From an uncultured Prevotellaceae bacterium (GTDB lineage: Bacteria; Bacteroidota; Bacteroidia; Bacteroidales; Bacteroidaceae): a stretch of DNA of 14,110 bases. The notes under the pieces were generated by a model that was given only the letters and a program-made list of their open reading frames with translations, was not told the origin of the DNA and did no database searches. The translations under genes and the position numbers were made by a program. Shown piece after piece: positions 1 to 7,263 of this stretch (position 1 is the stretch's first letter; the number at the start of each line of letters is the position of its first letter). Location of the stretch: positions 1-14,110 of the forward strand of contig CALGGJ010000105.1 of assembly GCA_937915745.1 (NCBI GenBank). The letters run 5' to 3'.

Positions 1-2
1 CA

Positions 3-89
3 TCGGTAAGTGTTGACAACACCCAGCAAGACGACGTAGTAGGCACAGCCAAGGAACGCGACGTATGGGCCAACGGCTTCTGGGACTAA
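3..89 (+). CDS. 3' end of an unidentified protein gene (cut by the window edge)
   Basis: One plus-strand frame is open from the window edge to a TAA at 87-89 and gives 28 residues ending in KERDVWANGFWD. The codons (GAC, GTA, GGC, GCC, CGC) resemble those of the clear genes in the window. A strong intrinsic terminator follows about 55 bases after the stop, as expected at a transcript end. The other two forward frames stop within the first 15 bases. The fragment is too short to assign a family, and chance openness over 87 bases is possible. I infer a real C-terminus, mainly from the codon use and the terminator. Confidence 0.45.
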   Translation, partial: SVSVDNTQQDDVVGTAKERDVWANGFWD

Positions 90-144
90 CCCCGTGCCTT
101 AAATCAAGAAGACAAGACGTAGTTTCAACTACACACCACCGGAG

Positions 145-190
145 CCTCTGCCAGGAACGCAAGTTCGTGGCAGGGGTTCTTCGTTTTTTC
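145..190 (+). terminator. Intrinsic terminator after the upstream gene
   Basis: The arms at 145-153 (CCTCTGCCA) and 168-176 (TGGCAGGGG) pair over nine positions, one of them a T-G wobble. After a G-G mismatch the stem continues with GAAC/GTTC around a GCAA tetraloop. A T-rich tract follows at 177-189, with six T in a row at 184-189. This is a textbook rho-independent terminator on the plus strand, probably ending the transcript whose coding part stops at 89. Confidence 0.8.
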
Positions 191-199
191 CGGTCCATA

Positions 200-275
200 A
201 GTGCGCACTCTCAAGGTCATGAGTGCGCAGTCGCAAGGTCACGAGTGCGCAGTCACAGCCTCACGAGTGCGCACT
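200..275. repeat. 22-bp tandem repeat, locus 1 (four copies)
   Basis: The core GTGCGCA recurs at 201, 223, 245 and 267, a strict period of 22. The flanks between cores are similar but not identical (AAGGTCAT, AAGGTCAC, CAGCCTCAC). The two outer copies contain the perfect palindrome AGTGCGCACT, while the two inner copies read AGTGCGCAGT. The array lies between the terminator at 145-190 and the POT promoter near 385. The reverse complement of the same family occurs at 10951-11030. Confidence 0.9.
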
Positions 276-384
276 TGCAAAAAAATGAAACGTGAAACAG
301 CCGAAACGGTATCTATCCGATGTATTTAATGGCTCGTGCGACGATTTTTTGTAACCACCGAGTGTCTATATCATTCTTTTTGTC

Positions 385-392
385 TATATTTG
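385..392 (+). promoter_or_regulatory. Candidate -7 promoter element for the POT transporter genes
   Basis: TATATTTG at 385-392 matches the Bacteroidetes -7 consensus TAnnTTTG. It lies about 68 bases before the ATG at 460, in AT-rich non-coding DNA. I see no good TTTG about 19-21 bases upstream, so the -33 half is weak. If used, the transcript would have a leader of about 60 bases that is rich in A and T, common in this phylum, where Shine-Dalgarno sequences are often poor. Confidence 0.5.
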
Positions 393-459
393 CACTGCAA
401 ACGAAGAACAAGCACGAATAAAAAGTATAGACAGTAAATAACTTAATAAAAGTACAAAT

Positions 460-2028
460 ATGTTTCAAGACCAACCAAAAGGACTGTTTGCCTTAGCATT
501 GGCAAACACCGGCGAGCGATTCGGCTACTACACCATGCTTGCCATCTTCACTCTTTTTATGCAGGCCAAGTTTGGCTGGGACGAGTCTGTAGCAGGCAAC
601 GTCTATGCCATCTTCCTTGCTGTGGTTTATTTCTCGCCACTCTTTGGCGGTATGATTGCCGACAAGATAGGATACGGCAAATGTGTGAGCATAGGCATGG
701 CTGTCATGTTCGTAGGATATCTGGCCCTGGCCATACCTACCGGAGCCGACCTGACAGGCATGTATGTCATGTTTGGCGGACTGGCCCTTGTGTCGCTCGG
801 CACCGGACTGTTTAAGGGCAACCTGCAGGTGCTGGTAGGCAACCTGTTCGACGATCCCAAGTATTCGGACAAGCGCGATGCCGCATTCAGCCTGTTCTAC
901 ATGGCCATCAACATAGGAGCCATGTTTGCACCTGCAATGGCAAGCTACATCACCAATCAGTATCTGGGACGTTACGGATTTGAATACACCGCCGATGCCG
1001 CTGCCACGTATGGCGACCGTGCCGGCGAATATCTCGAGACACTGTACGGTGCCTACGGACTCTGCTTCGGTGTGGCATGTGTGTCGCTCATCATCTCGGC
1101 CGCCATCTATTTCGCCTGCCGCAGCTTGTTCAAACATGCCGATGTGACAGCAAAGCAGGCAAAGGAGACGGCCGCACCGGTGGAAGAACTCACACCGAAA
1201 CAGACAAAAGACCGTATCGTGGCACTCCTGCTCGTCTTCGCTGTTGTCATCTTCTTCTGGATGGCATTCCACCAAAACGGCTCGGCACTCACCTTCTTCG
1301 CCAAGAAATACACCGACCTCGGCGTTACCGGTCCGCTGCGTATAGGTTTCAACATCTTCAGCCTGGCATTGCTGGCTGTAGCAGTATATACCGGTTTCGG
1401 CACATTCCAGTCGAAGACCACACGCGCCCGGCTCATCTGCGGCATAGTGACGGTGGCATGTGTGGCAGGTGCTGTCGGCCTCTACCTCGGCATGGCCAAC
1501 CCATACAACGCACAGCCATCCGACTTCCAGCAGTTCAACCCGTTCTTCGTGGTGGCACTCACACCGTTCAGCATGGTGTTCTTCGGTGCCCTGGCCAACC
1601 GTGGCAAAGAAGTGAGCGCCCCGACACGTATCGCATGGGGTATGCTCGTTGCAGCACTGGGATTCGGCGTCATCACACTGGCATCGACCGGCCTCATATC
1701 ACCAAAAGACCTGGGCGACAGCACACAGAGCATCCTTTCGCCATCGTGGCTCATCAGCACCTACTTCACACTCACACTGGCCGAGCTGCTGCTCTCGCCA
1801 ATGGGTATATCGTTTGTAAGTAAGGTGGCACCACCTAAGTACAAAGGCATGATGATGGGTGGATGGTTTGTAGCTACCGCCATAGGCAACTACCTCAGTT
1901 CGATACCATCGATGTTGTGGAACAAGATTCCGCTCATGGCCAACTGGGGTATCCTCATCGCACTGTGCCTCATCAGTGCCGTCGTGATGTTTGCACTGTT
2001 GAAGAAATTGAAAGTAATGACAGCATAA
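460..2028 (+). CDS. POT/PTR-family peptide transporter with altered proton-coupling motif
   Basis: This is a 522-residue inner-membrane protein of the major facilitator superfamily, proton-dependent oligopeptide transporter (POT/PTR2) family, expected to take up di- and tripeptides. Many hydrophobic helices are visible. The PTR2 signature FYMAINIG is at residues 146-153 and the helix 4 lysine is K119. The family's first-helix motif ExxERFxYY reads NTGERFGYY at residues 16-24, so its leading glutamate is asparagine. The Pro usually following the helix 4 Lys is Gly, and the helix 7 position holding Glu in its neighbour is H271. The next gene starts nine bases after this stop and encodes a paralogue, so the two are almost certainly co-transcribed. 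The family call is firm. Substrate and energy coupling are not settled by sequence; this copy may be uncoupled or work differently. Confidence 0.93.
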   Translation: MFQDQPKGLFALALANTGERFGYYTMLAIFTLFMQAKFGWDESVAGNVYAIFLAVVYFSPLFGGMIADKIGYGKCVSIGMAVMFVGYLALAIPTGADLTGMYVMFGGLALVSLGTGLFKGNLQVLVGNLFDDPKYSDKRDAAFSLFYMAINIGAMFAPAMASYITNQYLGRYGFEYTADAAATYGDRAGEYLETLYGAYGLCFGVACVSLIISAAIYFACRSLFKHADVTAKQAKETAAPVEELTPKQTKDRIVALLLVFAVVIFFWMAFHQNGSALTFFAKKYTDLGVTGPLRIGFNIFSLALLAVAVYTGFGTFQSKTTRARLICGIVTVACVAGAVGLYLGMANPYNAQPSDFQQFNPFFVVALTPFSMVFFGALANRGKEVSAPTRIAWGMLVAALGFGVITLASTGLISPKDLGDSTQSILSPSWLISTYFTLTLAELLLSPMGISFVSKVAPPKYKGMMMGGWFVATAIGNYLSSIPSMLWNKIPLMANWGILIALCLISAVVMFALLKKLKVMTA

Positions 2029-2037
2029 CGACACGGC

Positions 2038-3423
2038 ATGACACATCCCAAGGGACTATATCTCCTGTTTGCAACCGAAATGTCGGAGCGTTTCTCATAC
2101 TACGGTATGAGAGCGCTCCTGACGCTCTATATGGTTGCAGCACTGTTCACCATGGACAGCGCCAGCGAGGTATATGGCACGTTCACCAGCCTGGTATATC
2201 TCACACCACTCATCGGCGGATACATAGCCGACCGCTACTGGGGCAACCGCCGCAGCATACTGACGGGCGGCATCTGCATGGCCATCGGACAGTTGCTCAT
2301 GTTCCTCTCGGCCAGTGTCATACAACCAAGCATACACACAGCCGGCGGGGCGATAGACACCTCGGTGGACAACAGCATGGCCCTGTGGCTCATGTTTGGC
2401 GGACTGGGTATGCTGGTATTAGGCAACGGACTCTTCAAACCCAACATAGCCACCATGGTGGGCGACCTATACGAACAGGACGACCACAGGAAGGACTCGG
2501 CATTCACCATATTCTACATGGGAGTGAATATAGGAGCACTGCTTGCACCACTCATCTGCGGACTCTTCGAAGGCGACTTCATGCACCCCGGGCGTTTCCG
2601 CTGGGGATTCCTCGTGGCCTGCATCGTGATAAGCCTGTCGATGCTGATGTTCTGGCTGCTCAAAAGCCGATTCCTCGTCACACCCGAAGGATATCAGATA
2701 GGCCTGCCGCCAGGCAAACGGCCGGAAAGTCTGAAAGTACCCAACCAACCACTCAACCGCCGCGACTACATACACATGCTCGTGATAGTAATACTGGCCG
2801 TATTCGTCATCTTCTTCTGGGCAGCCTACGAGCAGGCTGGCGTGTCGCTCACATACTTCGCCGACCAACAGACCGACAAGACCTTCTGGGGATGGGAAAT
2901 GCCTACATCGTGGTTCCAGACATTCCCCGCATTCTTCTGCGTGGTGCTGGCTCCGGTGATGAACTGGCTGTGGCAACGCATGGGACGTTTCGAACCCCAC
3001 CCTATACAGAAACTCGCCATCGGCCTGCTGCTACTCTCGTTGAGCTATCTCGTAATCGCCATCGGAGTAAAAGACGTCGCACCAGGAGTGAAAGTGAGCA
3101 TACTGTGGATAACAAGCCTCTATTTCATACAAGAACTCGGCGAACTGTCGCTCTCACCTATCGGACTCTCGCTCGTGAGCCGACTGTCGCCACGACGCTT
3201 CGCATCGCTCATGATGGGTATATGGTACCTGTCGTCGGCTGTCAGCAACTTCTGCGCAGGCAAGCTCGCCACACTCTATCCCGAGGCGGGACAAGTGAAA
3301 CACCTTGCCGGAATCGAGATAAGCAACCTATACGAGTTCTTCCTCATATTCGTATGCATGTCGGCTGCGGCAGGATTGCTGCTGCTGGCACTATGCCCCC
3401 CGCTGAAACGAATGATGAAATAA
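2038..3423 (+). CDS. POT/PTR-family di/tripeptide:proton symporter
   Basis: This 461-residue POT-family transporter is a tandem paralogue of the gene before it, with a nine-base gap between the genes. All expected family motifs are present: ExxERFxYY intact at residues 14-22 (E14, E17, R18, Y21, Y22), GNGLFKPN with K134 in helix 4, the PTR2 signature FYMGVNIG at 159-166, and FFWAAYEQAG with E265 in helix 7. These fit a proton-coupled importer of di- and tripeptides in the inner membrane. The start at 2038 places the helix 1 motif at the usual distance from the N-terminus. It is probably translated from the same messenger RNA as its neighbour. The exact peptide range cannot be read from the sequence. 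Confidence 0.94.
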   Translation: MTHPKGLYLLFATEMSERFSYYGMRALLTLYMVAALFTMDSASEVYGTFTSLVYLTPLIGGYIADRYWGNRRSILTGGICMAIGQLLMFLSASVIQPSIHTAGGAIDTSVDNSMALWLMFGGLGMLVLGNGLFKPNIATMVGDLYEQDDHRKDSAFTIFYMGVNIGALLAPLICGLFEGDFMHPGRFRWGFLVACIVISLSMLMFWLLKSRFLVTPEGYQIGLPPGKRPESLKVPNQPLNRRDYIHMLVIVILAVFVIFFWAAYEQAGVSLTYFADQQTDKTFWGWEMPTSWFQTFPAFFCVVLAPVMNWLWQRMGRFEPHPIQKLAIGLLLLSLSYLVIAIGVKDVAPGVKVSILWITSLYFIQELGELSLSPIGLSLVSRLSPRRFASLMMGIWYLSSAVSNFCAGKLATLYPEAGQVKHLAGIEISNLYEFFLIFVCMSAAAGLLLLALCPPLKRMMK

Positions 3424-3505
3424 AAGCCCCCCGAGGCGGAGCTCAGGAAATAACAACAGCACAGAACACCTCACGAAATAATAGCTGTCCAAAAAACCTC
3501 TTACA

Positions 3506-3513
3506 GGGGGGGG
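3506..3513. repeat. G8 homopolymer tract upstream of the barrel gene
   Basis: Eight consecutive G residues lie 46 bases before the ATG at 3560, within the 136-base gap after the second transporter. Flanking sequence (AGCTGTCC at 3484-3491 and GGACACAGCT at 3512-3521) is imperfectly inverted, so the tract sits in a possible hairpin. G tracts of this length are prone to slippage. The rest of the gap shows no clear promoter. Confidence 0.6.
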
Positions 3514-3559
3514 ACACAGCTCACGGCAGAGAATGCCAACCGCTAAAAAAGACAGAATT

Positions 3560-4618
3560 ATGACACATACAAGACTCATCTTCGCGATTTCAGTTGCAGT
3601 CATGTTCGCACTGTCATCATCAGCGCAAACACATCTCGACCTATCGTTCACAGCCGGTACCACCGGCTATGGATTCGACTTCAGTATGCCCATGTCGAAG
3701 GATGTGAGTATGCGCATCGGTGCGTCATTCCTGTCAAAAACAAACAACACACAACACCTGCAAATTCAGACAGACACCTACGACGACAACCTCAGTGCTG
3801 AAGAAAACCAACAGATGTCGGCCGTTCGATTTGGCAAGATACAAGACTTCATCGGTCAGTTCACCGGACACGAAATAGAGCAACAAGTATCTCTTCGCAA
3901 AAAAACATCGATGAATAACCTCAGACTGCTGGTCGATGTAACTCCATTCGTCAACAAACACTGGCGACTTACTGCCGGATTCTATTACGGGAATGCCGAC
4001 ATCACAAAAACCGTCTGTACCGAAGCAAGCCAGTCAACCCTTATGGGACTCAATGTATGGAACAGCCTGTATGAGAAAGTGATGGCCGAGGAACCTATAA
4101 TCAACCACAAAGGCATTGCAGTATATCTGCCTTACGAATTTGAAGAAGAAATACGCAACGAATATGGCGAGATGTCTATCAAAGCCGGCACATATAAGCA
4201 CGACATCTATGCCGAAGAAGACGTGATGTGGACCTACGATGCCTACGACCCCATAACAGGCGACGTACTGCACGAAGCAGGCGACATACGCTACCATAAA
4301 GGAGACCTCATACATCGTCAGGGCGACGCATACTATACTACTCCCGGGAACGACAACATGATAAAAATCATACAACACACAAGCAAGTTCAGACCGTATC
4401 TGGGTGCAGGATACGGCGGATTGCTCACCAAAGACGGACTTACAAGTTTTACGGTAGAGGCAGGATTACTGTACATGCCGACCGACTATACAGCGTTCAA
4501 CGACGGGATGCGCATAGGCCGCGATATAGATACAAAACACTTCATCAACCATTATCGCACCGGTTGGGGACATCTGTTTCCTGTGCTCAACCTGCGTATA
4601 ACCCGCCAATTGTTTTGA
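3560..4618 (+). CDS. Secreted, probable outer-membrane beta-barrel protein of unknown function
   Basis: The product has 352 residues from the ATG at 3560. That start begins a clean signal peptide: a positively charged N-terminus, a hydrophobic core at residues 6-18 and a likely signal peptidase I site after A22 in SSSAQ. An in-frame ATG at 3533 would add nine charged residues before it and looks less likely. The mature protein opens with alternating strands (LDLSFTAGTTGYGFDFSM). It has an acidic, Tyr-rich middle (about residues 170-260), then FRPYLGAGYGG, a typical barrel strand, and ends in NLRITRQLF with a terminal Phe as in many outer-membrane barrels. I do not recognise a specific family. 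No porin or TonB feature is visible. The 3' end overlaps maf by 32 bases tail to tail. It may share the transporter transcript, since no separate promoter is evident. Confidence 0.75.
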   Translation: MTHTRLIFAISVAVMFALSSSAQTHLDLSFTAGTTGYGFDFSMPMSKDVSMRIGASFLSKTNNTQHLQIQTDTYDDNLSAEENQQMSAVRFGKIQDFIGQFTGHEIEQQVSLRKKTSMNNLRLLVDVTPFVNKHWRLTAGFYYGNADITKTVCTEASQSTLMGLNVWNSLYEKVMAEEPIINHKGIAVYLPYEFEEEIRNEYGEMSIKAGTYKHDIYAEEDVMWTYDAYDPITGDVLHEAGDIRYHKGDLIHRQGDAYYTTPGNDNMIKIIQHTSKFRPYLGAGYGGLLTKDGLTSFTVEAGLLYMPTDYTAFNDGMRIGRDIDTKHFINHYRTGWGHLFPVLNLRITRQLF

Positions 4619-5165
4619 GTTCCTCGTATAGGCGCTGAACAGGAAGCCCCATCACATTAAAGTAGCTGCCTTCGATGCGACTCACACCTATATACCCAAT
4701 CCATTCCTGTATCCCGTATGCTCCGGCCTTGTCGTATGGACGGTAACAATCAACGTAATGTATGATGTCTGATGGTGTAAGCTTGGCAAATGTCACGTTG
4801 CTGACCGATGCAAAACTACGTCGCATCGTGATGGTGGCAAGAGTGACCCCAGTGATAACCTGATGCGTACATCCCGATAAATCGGCAAGCATATCGATGG
4901 CTTGTTGTCGGTCGTGAGGTTTTCCAAGCACACGACCATCAAGACAAACTATTGTATCGGCTGTAATAAGGAGTTCGTCTTCGGACAATGCAGGCAAATA
5001 GGCATCAGCTTTCTTCTGAGAGATATATACGGGTATCTCCTCCCCCGAGAGAGTGTCGGGGTAAGACTCGTCAATTCCGCTCATGGTACGAACCTCAAAA
5101 TCCAGTTCGAGCCCACTCAACAATTCTTTTCGTCGTGGCGAATTGCTAGCCAGTATTATATGCAT
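4587..5165 (-). CDS. maf: Maf/YhdE-type nucleoside triphosphate pyrophosphatase
   Basis: This 192-residue cytosolic protein hydrolyses non-canonical or modified nucleoside triphosphates to monophosphate and pyrophosphate; the YhdE branch prefers dTTP and UTP. The family's N-terminal ILASNSPRRKELL is at residues 4-16, ITADT with the catalytic-type Asp is at 67-71 and LGKP at 80-83. A C-terminal block reads YDKAGAYGIQ and ends with EGSYFNVMGLP. The start is the ATG at 5165, which puts the first strand at the N-terminus as in the family. A GTG at 5204 would add 13 residues, partly encoded by the 9-bp repeat, and is unlikely. The gene follows kdsC on the same strand with a 135-base gap filled by that repeat. 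Its 3' end overlaps the convergent barrel gene by 32 bases, so no terminator separates them. Confidence 0.93.
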   Translation of the reverse strand: MHIILASNSPRRKELLSGLELDFEVRTMSGIDESYPDTLSGEEIPVYISQKKADAYLPALSEDELLITADTIVCLDGRVLGKPHDRQQAIDMLADLSGCTHQVITGVTLATITMRRSFASVSNVTFAKLTPSDIIHYVDCYRPYDKAGAYGIQEWIGYIGVSRIEGSYFNVMGLPVQRLYEELKTIGGLYAG

Positions 5166-5190
5166 TTGCAGAACAATTTTTTTAATTAAT

Positions 5191-5290
5191 AAGACTAGTA
5201 GCACTAGTAGAACTAGTAAGACTAGTAGGACTAGTAAGACTAGTAGAACTAGTAAGACTAGTAAGACTAGTAAGACTAGTAAGACTAGTA
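5191..5290. repeat. 9-bp ACTAGT-containing tandem repeat (11 copies)
   Basis: ACTAGT occurs 11 times at exact nine-base spacing (first bases 5194, 5203, 5212 and so on to 5284). It is separated by triplets that are mostly AAG, with AGA, AGG and AGC variants near the maf side. The hexamer is its own reverse complement, so each unit is a small palindrome. The array fills most of the gap between the kdsC stop (5301) and the maf start (5165). The four units nearest kdsC are identical, which points to recent expansion from that end. Confidence 0.95.
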
Positions 5291-5300
5291 GTTTATGTTC

Positions 5301-5819
5301 TTACCACCCGAATGCAGCCTGGTTGTGCATCCATTTGTCTTGCACCTTCAGCACCTGTTCTATCACATCGCGAGCACAGCCCTCACCACCATTGCATGAC
5401 GACACGTATTTCGAGATGGCTTTTATTTCCGGCGCTGCATCTGCAGGGCATGTAGGCAGGCCACATCGTTTCATGACTTCGAAATCGGGTATATCATCGC
5501 CCATGAACAATACCTGTGAGTCGTTGAGGTTGTATCGTTTGCATAGGAGTTCATAAACATCTATCTTTCGGGCCGCACCCTGATGAATCTCTGTGAGTCC
5601 GAGCCTTTCGTAGCGAATACGTACTGCCTCGGTCGTGGCACCGGTAATGACGGCAAGCAGAAGTCCATGCTTCACTGCATGTTGCATTGCGTATCCGTCT
5701 TTTATGTTTACGGTACGCATTGGCTCTCCCGACGGGTGCAGCGATATTGTCTGGCGACTAAGTACTCCATCTACATCGAAGAAGAGGGCCTTAATCTGTG
5801 AGAGGTCATAGTTTATCAT
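5301..5819 (-). CDS. kdsC: 3-deoxy-D-manno-octulosonate 8-phosphate phosphatase (KdsC, HAD superfamily)
   Basis: This 172-residue cytosolic HAD phosphatase removes phosphate from KDO-8-phosphate, a step in making KDO for the lipopolysaccharide core. HAD motif I is FFDVDGVLS at residues 13-21, with D15 the nucleophile and D17 the acid/base. Motif II is the ITGATTE segment, and motif IV is GDDIPDFEVM. A C-terminal GGEGCARD fits the KdsC GGxGAxRE pattern. It lacks a cap domain, as expected at this length. The start is the ATG at 5819; a TTG at 5825 gives two extra residues. The start overlaps the end of the upstream DUF2520 gene by 14 bases, so the two are translationally linked. Confidence 0.9.
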   Translation of the reverse strand: MINYDLSQIKALFFDVDGVLSRQTISLHPSGEPMRTVNIKDGYAMQHAVKHGLLLAVITGATTEAVRIRYERLGLTEIHQGAARKIDVYELLCKRYNLNDSQVLFMGDDIPDFEVMKRCGLPTCPADAAPEIKAISKYVSSCNGGEGCARDVIEQVLKVQDKWMHNQAAFGW

Positions 5820-6594
5820 GAGCAATACTTTCTGACATTAGTTTGTAAATATGCTGTATATGTGGTTGGTCGGCAAGCAGGTCGATATGTGCCTGCACTA
5901 CAGCCTTATCGTGCCTTGCGGCCGGTCCTGTCTGTGCCTTCTGCGGATTCAAGTGGTGTACTTTTGCTGTTACTTCGTCGATAAGCGGCAACATCAAGTT
6001 GAAACTGATGCCGTGGTTAGCAAGTATTTCTTCGGCCAGAGCATAGCAATGATTAGTGAAATTGCTGCAAAACACAGCAGCAAGATGCAGATACCTGCGG
6101 TCGGATGAGTTGAGTGTCCGTACGTCTGCACTTATCGTTTCGGATAAATCCACCAACAGTTGTTCGTCGTCCCGGCTTGTTGCTTCTACAAACACAGGTA
6201 TCTGGCTGAAATCGACGCGGCGTTGTTTTGAGAATGTCTGCATAGGATATATCACACCACGGTGCATGGCCGGTATTACGTCGATTGACACCGAGCCGGC
6301 TGTGTGTACGATGAGCGGTGCAGGTTTGTCTTTTTGCGCCTTGGATTCCAGATGCCCGGCAAGTTGTCCGGCTACATGAGGCAGTGCTGTATCGGTCACG
6401 CTGATGATATAAATGTCGGCTGTAGTACAGATTCTGTTTATGTCATCTACGGCTGTTGCATCGACAGTTGCAGCAAGAGTCGCGGCCGCACCTATGGTAC
6501 GACTATATACTTGCTCTATCTTGTTGCCCGATTCGTGCAGTGCGGGTATCAGGCTTGCGGCAAGATTTCCGGCTCCGATTGAAACGACATTCAT
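5806..6594 (-). CDS. Rossmann-fold DUF2520 protein (putative NAD(P)-dependent oxidoreductase)
   Basis: From the ATG at 6594 the product has 262 residues. It begins with a Rossmann nucleotide-binding strand and glycine loop (VVSIGAGNLA, residues 3-12). IYIISVTD and IVHTAGS follow, then a helical C-terminal half with YPMQTFSKQ and SNFTNHCYALAEE, the arrangement of the Rossmann-like plus DUF2520 family related to ketopantoate and pyrroline-5-carboxylate reductases. No substrate is established for this family as far as I know. A longer start at 6630 adds 12 polar residues and would overlap the nitroreductase gene by 25 bases. I prefer 6594 because family members usually start right at the first strand. 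The 3' end overlaps kdsC by 14 bases. Confidence 0.88.
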   Translation of the reverse strand: MNVVSIGAGNLAASLIPALHESGNKIEQVYSRTIGAAATLAATVDATAVDDINRICTTADIYIISVTDTALPHVAGQLAGHLESKAQKDKPAPLIVHTAGSVSIDVIPAMHRGVIYPMQTFSKQRRVDFSQIPVFVEATSRDDEQLLVDLSETISADVRTLNSSDRRYLHLAAVFCSNFTNHCYALAEEILANHGISFNLMLPLIDEVTAKVHHLNPQKAQTGPAARHDKAVVQAHIDLLADQPHIQHIYKLMSESIAHDKL

Positions 6595-6605
6595 GTCTTT
6601 AGGGT

Positions 6606-7124
6606 TCAGATGTTTCTGACTTGTGTCCATGCAAGTTTGTCTTCGTCCTGCAACTTGCGTTCAACGGCCGGATGTCCGACGGCAATTATACACTCCACTT
6701 CCCATGTGTCGGGCAGTCGTAGCATGGTCTTTATAACTTCGGATGCGGGTTTATCTTCTGCATTATTGCGCAGTCGTATCTGGCTCCAGCACGACCCGAG
6801 GCCCAGTTCGGTGGCTTGATACTGCATGGTTACTGCAGCGATAGATGCATCTTCGACCCATACATCGGTTGCACTTGCATCGTATGCCACGACAATAGCG
6901 ACTGGTGCAGATGCGATAAAATCACCTCCGGCGGTCTTGCATTTAGCCAGTTCGGTCAGTGTGAGTGGGTCTTTAACAACGACAAACTGCCATCCACGCT
7001 GGCTGTGTCCGGTTGGCGACATGAGTGCGGCACGGAGTATGGTATGAAGTTCGTCGTCGGTGACGGGTATTTCGGTGAACCGGCGTATGCTCCTGCGTTT
7101 CTGTACGATATCTGCAAAGTTCAT
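6606..7124 (-). CDS. Nitroreductase-family FMN flavoprotein
   Basis: This 172-residue cytosolic protein is of the nitroreductase superfamily, which binds FMN and reduces nitro compounds, quinones or flavins using NAD(P)H. The FMN-phosphate-binding start QKRRSIRRF is at residues 8-16. SPTGHSQRGWQFVVV, the usual S-x-x-x-x-Q-x-W-x-F/V block, is at 36-50, and there is a late LGLGSCW segment. The start is the ATG at 7124. The frame stays open upstream to 7223 only because it runs into the 23-bp repeat. The DUF2520 gene begins 11 bases after this stop (or overlaps by 25, depending on its start). The physiological substrate is unknown, and the family is too broad to name it. Confidence 0.9.
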   Translation of the reverse strand: MNFADIVQKRRSIRRFTEIPVTDDELHTILRAALMSPTGHSQRGWQFVVVKDPLTLTELAKCKTAGGDFIASAPVAIVVAYDASATDVWVEDASIAAVTMQYQATELGLGSCWSQIRLRNNAEDKPASEVIKTMLRLPDTWEVECIIAVGHPAVERKLQDEDKLAWTQVRNI

Positions 7125-7177
7125 ATATTCAGTCTGTTTGTTTTCACTCTTAAATAGTATTTGCGGGTTAGCGGTGA

Positions 7178-7252
7178 GGGTGATGTTCCATCTTCCACAA
7201 GGGTGATGTTCCATCTTCCACAAGGGTGATGTTCCATCTTCCGCAAGGGTGA
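7178..7252. repeat. 23-bp tandem repeat (three copies plus a partial)
   Basis: Units at 7178-7200, 7201-7223 and 7224-7246 each begin GGGTGATGTTCC. The first two are identical and the third differs by one base (A to G at 7243). A partial fourth copy, GGGTGA, is at 7247-7252. The array occupies the gap between the adk stop (7264) and the nitroreductase start (7124). Each unit contains GATGTTCCATC, which could form a four-pair mini-hairpin. It does not resemble the 9-bp or 22-bp arrays. Confidence 0.93.
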
Positions 7253-7263
7253 ATTGGAGACCT

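Noticed and set aside
200..275. CRISPR array considered for the regularly spaced repeats
   Set aside because: The whole 22-base unit is repeated, with no unique spacers of about 30 bases and no cas genes nearby. The same reasoning applies to the other three arrays.
65..295. 76-codon open frame on the plus strand
   Set aside because: It runs through the terminator hairpin and the 22-bp repeat. Its Arg/Ser/His-rich product is what the repeat encodes by chance, and it starts inside the more plausible gene end at 3-89.
1863..3563. 566-codon open frame overlapping the second transporter
   Set aside because: It is a shadow of the real gene in another frame. The product is rich in Arg, His and Thr with no hydrophobic helices, while the overlapping frame is a full POT transporter.
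5166..5204. Longer maf start at GTG 5204
   Set aside because: The extra 13 residues come partly from the 9-bp repeat. The ATG at 5165 gives the usual Maf N-terminus.
5083..5556. 157-codon plus-strand frame with a Thr-Ser-Lys repeat
   Set aside because: The repeat protein is just the 9-bp array read in frame, and the rest is antisense to kdsC and maf.
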